A DNA stretch of 12,543 bases from Porphyromonadaceae bacterium (GTDB lineage Bacteria > Bacteroidota > Bacteroidia > Bacteroidales > Dysgonomonadaceae): contig DPAC01000002.1 of the NCBI GenBank assembly GCA_003517675.1, forward strand, positions 1-12,543, given 5' to 3'. The translations under genes were made by a program, and so were the position numbers. Shown here one piece after another: positions 8,621-12,543 of this stretch. Every line of letters begins with the position of its first letter. Within the stretch, counting starts at the first letter, position 1. Under the pieces are notes generated by a model. The model saw only the letters and a program-made list of their open reading frames with translations, was not told where the DNA came from and made no database searches.

Positions 8621-8673
8621 GTCGTTATCAAAAAAAAAATAAATATTAAGTAGAAAATAAAACAGAACCAACT

Positions 8674-11238
8674 ATGATCATAAAATCGAGTTATTCCAAT
8701 GCTCCGGTCTGGAGAGATATCCATGTGCATGCCGAGCTACCCGCCGAGCTGCGTCCCCTTGAAGAGATCGCGCACAACCTCTGGTGGGTCTGGAACGAAG
8801 AGGCGAAAGCAATTTTCGAGACAATGGATCCACAGGAGTGGGAGGAGAGCGGCAAGAACCCGGTGGTTCTACTGCTGAACCTGAAGTCAGACACCGCGGA
8901 GCGGATCATCCGCGACAGTGAGATGATGGCACGCATTGAGCGAGTTTACCGCAAATTCCGTGATTACATGGCAGTTCCCATGAACAGCAATCGACCCAGT
9001 GTGGCTTACTTCAGCATGGAGTATGGCTTGTCACATGTGCTGAAGATCTATTCGGGTGGTCTGGGTATCCTGGCAGGTGACTACCTCAAGGAGGCGAGCG
9101 ACAGCAATGTAAACATGACCGCTGTGGGTTTTCTCTACCGCTACGGTTACTTCACCCAATCCCTCTCAATGGATGGTCAGCAGATTGCGAACTACGAAGC
9201 GCAGCATTTCGGGAACCTGCCCATCACCCAGGTGATGAACGATGATGGCACACCCATGATCCTGGAGGTACCCTTTCACGATCGCATCATCTGCTCGCAT
9301 ATCTGGAAAGTAGCCGTGGGCCGTGTCAACCTCTACCTGATGGATACCGATTTCGAAAAGAACAGCGAATTTGACCGTTCCATCACCCATCATCTCTACG
9401 GGGGCGACTGGGAGAACCGCATGAAGCAGGAGTACATGCTCGGCATCGGTGGCATCCTGCTGCTCAACAAGCTGGGTATCAAGAAAGATGTTTACCACAT
9501 GAACGAAGGTCATGCTGCCCTGATCAGTGTACAGCGCCTGCTGGACTATATCAGGGAAGAAGGGCTCACCTTCCAGGAAGCACTGGAAGTTGTACGTGCC
9601 TCCTCACTCTATACCGTGCATACCCCCGTACCGGCCGGCCATGACTATTTCGATGAGGCGCTGATCGGCAAGTACATGGTTCCAATCGTAGAACAGCTGG
9701 GAATCACCTGGCAGCAGTTCATGGACATGGGGCGAGCCAACCCCGGCAGCCAGGAGAAGTTCTCCATGAGTGTTTTCGCGCTGAACACGGCACAGGAGAG
9801 CAACGGTGTGAGCAAGCTGCATGGCAGCGTGTCACAGAAGATGTTCCAGCCGGTATGGAAAGGCTATTTCCCCGAGGAACTACACGTAGGTTATGTGACC
9901 AACGGGGTACATCTCCCCAGTTGGGCCACCTCGTCGGTGAAGGCGCTTTACGAGAAACATTTTGGATCCTCTTTCTATGCGGATCAGTCCAATCCTGAGA
10001 GCTGGAAGAAGATCTGGGATGTGAATGACGAAGAGCTGTGGGAGCTGCGGATGCATCTGAAGAAGAAGCTGGTAGATTACATCCAGGTGGAATTCAAGGA
10101 GGGATGGCTCAAGAACCAGGCCGATCCGTCGCGGATCATGAACATGCTGGAGGAGGTGAACCCCAATGCGCTGCTTATAGGGTTCGCACGCCGTTTTGCC
10201 ACCTACAAGCGCGCCCATCTGCTGTTTACCGATCTGGAACGGCTTTCCAGGATAGTGAACAATCCGAAGTATCCGGTGCAATTCATCTTTGCCGGCAAGG
10301 CGCATCCCGCCGATGGCGGCGGACAGGGGCTGATCAAGCAGATTGTGGAGATCTCGCGTCGTCCCGAGTTCCTGGGCAAGATCATTTTCCTGGAGAACTA
10401 TGACATGCGGCTGGCGAAGCGATTGGTATCGGGTGTGGACATCTGGCTCAACACCCCCACCCGGGCGCAGGAAGCGTCCGGCACATCGGGAGAGAAAGCT
10501 GAAATGAACGGCGTGTTGAATCTCTCGGTGCTGGATGGATGGTGGTATGAAGGTTATCGCGAGGGTGCCGGCTGGGCAGTGACCGACAAGCGCACCTACG
10601 ACAATCAATCGTTCCAGGATGAGCTGGATGCCTCCACCATCTACTCGATGCTCGAGAATGAGATCATCCCGCTCTATTATGCCCATAACAGCCAGGGTTA
10701 CTCTCCCGAGTGGATCCAGTATATCAAGAAGTCGATGGCCGAGATCGCACCACACTACACCACCAAGCGGATGATGGACGATTATTATGACCGTTTCTAC
10801 AACAAGCTGACCGCTCGCTCCAAGCTGCTTCATGCCGACAACTACGCCAAGGCAAAAGAGATTGTTCGCTGGAAAGAGGATACCGCCTCCAGGTGGGACA
10901 GCCTTGAAGTGGTGAAGCTGGAGTTCAACCCGAACCAGCAGAAAGATGGTTCAAAAAGAAAGAACGAAGTGTACGGCAGGGTGGTGATCGACCGTAAGGA
11001 GCTCACCTGCGATCTGGGTGTGGAGTGTGTGGTTGTGGATCCTGATCCCAAGAGCAACGAACAGCAGTTCATTGAGTCCTGCCCGTTTGAGCTGGTGAAG
11101 CAGGAAGGGAGCCTGCTCTATTTCGAGACGCGCTGTGGTCTGAAAGATCCGGGTGCCCATCAGTTTGGTTTGCGGATCTATCCGAAGCATCCCGACCTGC
11201 CACACCGGATGGATTTTGCCTACATGCGCTGGATATAA
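8674..11238 (+). CDS. glgP: Alpha-glucan (glycogen) phosphorylase, GT35
   Basis: Releases glucose-1-phosphate from the non-reducing ends of glycogen or maltodextrin using a pyridoxal-phosphate cofactor. The 854-residue protein belongs to the short phosphorylase branch (TIGR02094-like). It has an N-terminal DUF3417-type region ([16 protein letters not shown], from about residue 26), a conserved core starting at [12 protein letters not shown] (residue 110 onward), a HMNEGHAAL box, and the PLP site [11 protein letters not shown] with the Schiff-base lysine at K608, followed by [10 protein letters not shown]. About 130 residues after the catalytic core form an extra beta-rich C-terminal segment seen in Bacteroidetes homologues. 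The start ATG lies in an A-rich context without a Shine-Dalgarno sequence, as is normal in this phylum. It follows the glycogen synthase gene by 134 bp and probably shares its promoter, with the hairpin between them tuning the ratio. No branching enzyme is in the window. Confidence 0.95.
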   Translation: MIIKSSYSNAPVWRDIHVHAELPAELRPLEEIAHNLWWVWNEEAKAIFETMDPQEWEESGKNPVVLLLNLKSDTAERIIRDSEMMARIERVYRKFRDYMAVPMNSNRPSVAYFSMEYGLSHVLKIYSGGLGILAGDYLKEASDSNVNMTAVGFLYRYGYFTQSLSMDGQQIANYEAQHFGNLPITQVMNDDGTPMILEVPFHDRIICSHIWKVAVGRVNLYLMDTDFEKNSEFDRSITHHLYGGDWENRMKQEYMLGIGGILLLNKLGIKKDVYHMNEGHAALISVQRLLDYIREEGLTFQEALEVVRASSLYTVHTPVPAGHDYFDEALIGKYMVPIVEQLGITWQQFMDMGRANPGSQEKFSMSVFALNTAQESNGVSKLHGSVSQKMFQPVWKGYFPEELHVGYVTNGVHLPSWATSSVKALYEKHFGSSFYADQSNPESWKKIWDVNDEELWELRMHLKKKLVDYIQVEFKEGWLKNQADPSRIMNMLEEVNPNALLIGFARRFATYKRAHLLFTDLERLSRIVNNPKYPVQFIFAGKAHPADGGGQGLIKQIVEISRRPEFLGKIIFLENYDMRLAKRLVSGVDIWLNTPTRAQEASGTSGEKAEMNGVLNLSVLDGWWYEGYREGAGWAVTDKRTYDNQSFQDELDASTIYSMLENEIIPLYYAHNSQGYSPEWIQYIKKSMAEIAPHYTTKRMMDDYYDRFYNKLTARSKLLHADNYAKAKEIVRWKEDTASRWDSLEVVKLEFNPNQQKDGSKRKNEVYGRVVIDRKELTCDLGVECVVVDPDPKSNEQQFIESCPFELVKQEGSLLYFETRCGLKDPGAHQFGLRIYPKHPDLPHRMDFAYMRWI

Positions 11239-11243
11239 TTTTT

Positions 11244-11283
11244 ATTTTCATGCACTTGGAAATACTTCAATTTTCATGTACTT
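11244..11283 (+). repeat. 14-bp direct repeat over the hicB promoter
   Basis: ATTTTCATGCACTT (11244-11257) is repeated with one mismatch as ATTTTCATGTACTT (11270-11283), a spacing of 26 bp. The first copy covers the -33 region and the second runs into the -7 box, so binding of a repressor to these copies would block transcription. An autoregulatory operator for the HicB-containing complex is a plausible but unproven reading. Confidence 0.6.
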
Positions 11284-11286
11284 TTG
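11256..11286 (+). promoter_or_regulatory. Bacteroidetes promoter for hicB
   Basis: A TTG at 11256-11258 (-33) is followed after 20 bp by TACTTTTG at 11279-11286, a perfect TAnnTTTG -7 box. Both elements and the spacing match the primary sigma consensus. The box ends 29 bp before the hicB ATG. It indicates that the small-gene region is transcribed independently of glgP. Confidence 0.75.
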
Positions 11287-11315
11287 TTTTCAACATAATC
11301 ATAAATTGAACAAAA

Positions 11316-11519
11316 ATGAACGAGATCATATTTATTGTGAAAGAATCACCTGAAGGGGGTTATGAAGGAAGGGCTCTGGGATTTTCCATTTTTGTAGAAG
11401 GAGATACTTACGACGAGATTAAAGAAAATATACGGGATGCAGTTCATTGCCATTTTGAAGATGATTCACCAAAAATTATCCGCATACATTTTACAAAAGA
11501 AGAAGTTTTTGCGGCATGA
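11316..11519 (+). CDS. hicB: HicB-family antitoxin (short form)
   Basis: This 67-residue protein has the HicB partial RNase-H-like fold signature: a beta strand (NEIIFIVKESPEGGYEGRAL), then SIFVEGDTYDEIKENIRDAVHCHF and a final strand IIRIHFTKEEV. HicB antitoxins neutralise the HicA mRNA interferase by direct binding. Short HicB proteins of this type in Bacteroidetes normally sit directly upstream of hicA with overlapping stop and start codons; such genes are sometimes misnamed 2-oxoisovalerate dehydrogenase in databases. The antitoxin appears full length. No separate DNA-binding domain is visible. The gene has its own promoter with a direct repeat, and its TGA overlaps the ATG of a 12-codon hicA stump. 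It therefore looks like an orphan antitoxin left behind after toxin loss. Confidence 0.85.
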   Translation: MNEIIFIVKESPEGGYEGRALGFSIFVEGDTYDEIKENIRDAVHCHFEDDSPKIIRIHFTKEEVFAA

Positions 11520-11554
11520 AGAAAATCCCACGAAATATCTTTACAACCAATTAA
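11516..11554 (+). pseudogene. hicA toxin remnant, first 12 codons only
   Basis: An ATG overlapping the hicB stop codon (ATGA) opens a 12-codon frame, MKKIPRNIFTTN, then TAA. Residues 1-8 match the start of Bacteroidetes HicA toxins, which I recall as K-IPR-I followed by SGKEL and, further on, the RNA-binding and catalytic GSH motif. Here similarity stops after residue 8 and no GSH-containing continuation is visible in any frame before the next gene. The overlap, position and sequence support a toxin gene deleted down to its translational start. Because it is short, the identification rests on both context and the eight-residue match. Confidence 0.65.
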
Positions 11555-11567
11555 TGTCATGTACGCA

Positions 11568-11900
11568 ATGAAACGTTCCGAAATTGTACAAGAGATAAAA
11601 ACTGTTTTACAGCGCGTGGCTCCCGATGCAGAAGTTATTCTTTATGGTTCGGAAGCGCGGGGGGACGCTCGCATAGATAGTGATATTGACTTATTGATTT
11701 TGGTAAACAGAGAGAATTTGACCTACAAAGAAAAAGTGGATATCACAAATCCATTGTATGACTTGGAATTACTAGGTGATTACAGTGTAAACATCAGCCC
11801 TTTGGTATATACACGGAAGCAGTTTCATTTTCTGTCCTTTCACACCACCGATGTACTTACGTGTACGGCGGTTTTCTTAAAGCGACACCCTTGTCTTTGA
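11568..11900 (+). CDS. MNT-type nucleotidyltransferase, probably frameshifted at C-terminus
   Basis: This 110-residue protein of the minimal nucleotidyltransferase family has an exact GS-x10-DxD catalytic motif (G27 S28, D39, D41) in LYGSEARGDARIDSDIDLLIL. In MNT-HEPN modules such as MntA-HepT, the enzyme AMPylates and silences the HEPN RNase toxin. The ATG at 11568 is preferred over 11559 because relatives start MKRSEI. After YTRKQ the sequence (FHFLSFHTTDV onward) departs from the family, whereas the +1 frame from 11836 reads PFTPPMYLRV, close to the family ending I recall as PFKTPFYLNV. This suggests a one-base indel near 11815-11835. No HEPN gene follows. The gene begins 13 bp after the hicA stump and ends 1 bp before an attC-like element. 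It may be inactive or still folded, since the catalytic residues precede the shift. Confidence 0.8.
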   Translation: MKRSEIVQEIKTVLQRVAPDAEVILYGSEARGDARIDSDIDLLILVNRENLTYKEKVDITNPLYDLELLGDYSVNISPLVYTRKQFHFLSFHTTDVLTCTAVFLKRHPCL

Positions 11901-11901
11901 C

Positions 11902-12040
11902 TAACGCTTCCTATTGGCAGGCACGTTCGGGACTTGCACCCTAAAGAAGTATGGTATGCGTAGCGCACATAAAAAACCCGGAGGATTTACTCCGAGTTTA
12001 ATTGAGAATTTTGGATGTTTGAACGTGATGGTTAGCGTTA
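11902..12040 (+). repeat. 139-bp attC-like element with bipartite inverted arms
   Basis: The outer arms TAACGCT (11902-11908) and AGCGTTA (12034-12040) are perfect reverse complements. Nested inside them, CACGTTC (11922-11928) pairs with GAACGTG (12021-12027). The spacers are 13 and 6 nt. Two short paired boxes on each side of a variable centre, TAAC at the left and GTTA at the right, a length near that of long attC sites, and placement just after an ORF stop codon all recall integron cassette attC sites. The boxes do not fit the strict RYYYAAC/GTTRRRY consensus, and no integrase is in the window. A dispersed Bacteroidetes repeat or a structured RNA are alternatives. The stop codon of the opposite-strand gene overlaps the right edge. 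Confidence 0.45.
11974..11999 (+). terminator. Hairpin inside the 139-bp element
   Basis: AAACCCGGAG (11974-11983) and CTCCGAGTTT (11990-11999) pair at 9 of 10 positions around a 6-nt loop, giving an A-rich/T-rich bordered stem. It could terminate transcription from the nucleotidyltransferase side, or on the other strand from the HicB-like gene, since it lies between two convergent genes. The T-run is short (three), so termination strength is uncertain. Confidence 0.5.
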
Positions 12041-12307
12041 CACTAACTGTACATCAGATAACTCAGATCCGATTTTATGTAAGGCAGCTTCAATTTTCTT
12101 CATTTGAGATTCGCTAATATAATTAGTGGTACCGCTTTTGTATTGACGTAAAAGAGATGGATTTATTCCCGCGCGAGCGGCAAACCTGGAAATATTGATG
12201 AAGTCGTAATAATCAAAGAAAGAAGCAATGTCATATTTGTATTCAAAAGTGATCCCTTTTAACTCCTCTGGAACTTCTTTGTTGTCTCCAGTGTATGAAG
12301 CAATCAT
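12038..12307 (-). CDS. HicB-like antitoxin with C-terminal helix-turn-helix, N-terminus missing
   Basis: From the only in-frame ATG (12307) this encodes 89 residues. EYKYDIASFFDYYDFINISRF is followed by a Cro/XRE-like helix-turn-helix (about 38-60: NISRFAARAGINPSLLRQYKSG). This C-terminal half matches a Bacteroidetes group of HicB-like antitoxins with an N-terminal HicB domain and a C-terminal DNA-binding domain. In-frame sequence upstream of the ATG, back to a stop at 12416-12418, reads IIGEGKTVIEAKEDFQNSVVEM, the second half of the HicB domain, so coding homology extends to about 12375 but the first 20 or so residues are absent and no ATG, GTG or TTG start is available there. It is probably a 5'-truncated pseudogene, or expressed as an HTH-only fragment. 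No hicA partner is visible. It is convergent with the nucleotidyltransferase gene. Confidence 0.7.
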   Translation of the reverse strand: MIASYTGDNKEVPEELKGITFEYKYDIASFFDYYDFINISRFAARAGINPSLLRQYKSGTTNYISESQMKKIEAALHKIGSELSDVQLV

Positions 12308-12475
12308 TTCGACTACTGAATTTTGAAAATCTTCTTTTGCTTCGATTACCGTTTTTCCTTCACCAATTATGGTGTGTTGGACTAATTTCCGCAGTAGCGT
12401 AAAAGCTAAAGTTATTTAGCGCATATGCAGATTTCTTGTTAATTATTCGTTTTTATCATTCTCATTTTTTGTATT

Positions 12476-12535
12476 TTGTGTGAAGAACCAGCGGCGGACT
12501 GGTTCCATTAGGGTCCGCCATTAATGCTCACACAA
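12476..12535 (+). other. Candidate structured RNA: H-type pseudoknot within an outer stem
   Basis: Stem 1 is GAACCAG (12485-12491) with CTGGTTC (12499-12505). Its 7-nt loop contains GGCGGA (12493-12498), which pairs with TCCGCC (12514-12519). That gives loop lengths of 1, 0 and 8 nt, textbook geometry for an H-type pseudoknot on the plus strand. TTGTGTGA (12476-12483) and TCACACAA (12528-12535) form a perfect 8-bp enclosing stem. Read as DNA, the same bases form nested inverted repeats. What it serves is not visible because the window ends 8 bp later. No promoter box was found. Confidence 0.45.
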
Positions 12536-12543
12536 CTAGGTGG

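Noticed and set aside
9880-10833. A 317-codon minus-strand open frame
   Set aside because: It is antisense to the conserved phosphorylase core, has no recognisable domain, and is explained by the codon bias of glgP.
11914-12117. A 67-codon plus-strand open frame after the nucleotidyltransferase
   Set aside because: It runs through the inverted-repeat element and into the antisense of the HicB-like gene, with no family resemblance or promoter.
12493-12520. tRNA 3' half, because of GGTTC near an ending in CCGCCA
   Set aside because: The T-arm stem does not pair and no D-arm, anticodon arm or matching 5' acceptor strand is present.
12476-12535. A second attC-like site
   Set aside because: The outer arms have GTT/AAC in the opposite order to attC R boxes and lack the consensus; the pseudoknot reading fits better.
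11239-12543. CRISPR array or complete insertion sequence
   Set aside because: There are no regularly spaced repeats of 25-40 bp, no cas genes, no transposase frame and no terminal inverted repeats with target duplications.

Overview
This window looks like a chromosomal segment from a Bacteroidales bacterium; a Dysgonomonadaceae or Porphyromonadaceae-type member is my best guess. The reasons are the gene content (RecA, a DUF4954-type beta-helix protein, a Bacteroidetes-style serine acetyltransferase, Mfd, a GT3-type glycogen synthase next to an alpha-glucan phosphorylase), the near absence of Shine-Dalgarno sequences, and perfect Bacteroidetes -7 promoter boxes (TAnnTTTG) ahead of mfd, the glycogen synthase gene and hicB. 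Spot GC counts on 60-base lines are high in the housekeeping part (65 % at 2101-2160, 48 % at 9001-9060) and low at the right end (40 % at 11581-11640, 32 % at 12301-12360).

Layout. 1-3449 (+): the 3' part of recA, then a 662-aa beta-helix protein of unknown function (DUF4954 type), then serine O-acetyltransferase, tightly spaced and probably co-transcribed. 3421-6774 (-): mfd, convergent with the acetyltransferase gene and overlapping its 3' end by 29 bp. 6784-6821: a perfect 14-bp inverted repeat that carries one -7 promoter box on each strand, so mfd and the glycogen genes appear to fire divergently from a mirror-symmetric promoter. 6845-11238 (+): glycogen synthase and alpha-glucan phosphorylase, the building and mobilising arms of glycogen storage, separated by a 134-bp gap with a hairpin and a short tandem repeat.

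11239-12543 is different: AT-rich, small genes, and full of relics of toxin-antitoxin type systems. It holds an intact short HicB antitoxin gene with its own promoter and a direct repeat over that promoter; a 12-codon stump of the hicA toxin gene; a MNT-type nucleotidyltransferase whose C-terminus looks frameshifted and which has no HEPN partner in view; a 139-bp element with nested bipartite inverted-repeat arms that starts just past the nucleotidyltransferase stop codon, an arrangement reminiscent of integron attC sites; an opposite-strand HicB-like helix-turn-helix gene lacking its N-terminus; and, at the window edge, a compact sequence that can form an H-type pseudoknot inside an 8-bp outer stem.

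The housekeeping genes are ordinary. The points most worth following are the symmetric divergent promoter, the attC-like element among decaying toxin-antitoxin genes, and the pseudoknot. None can be proven from this window alone.
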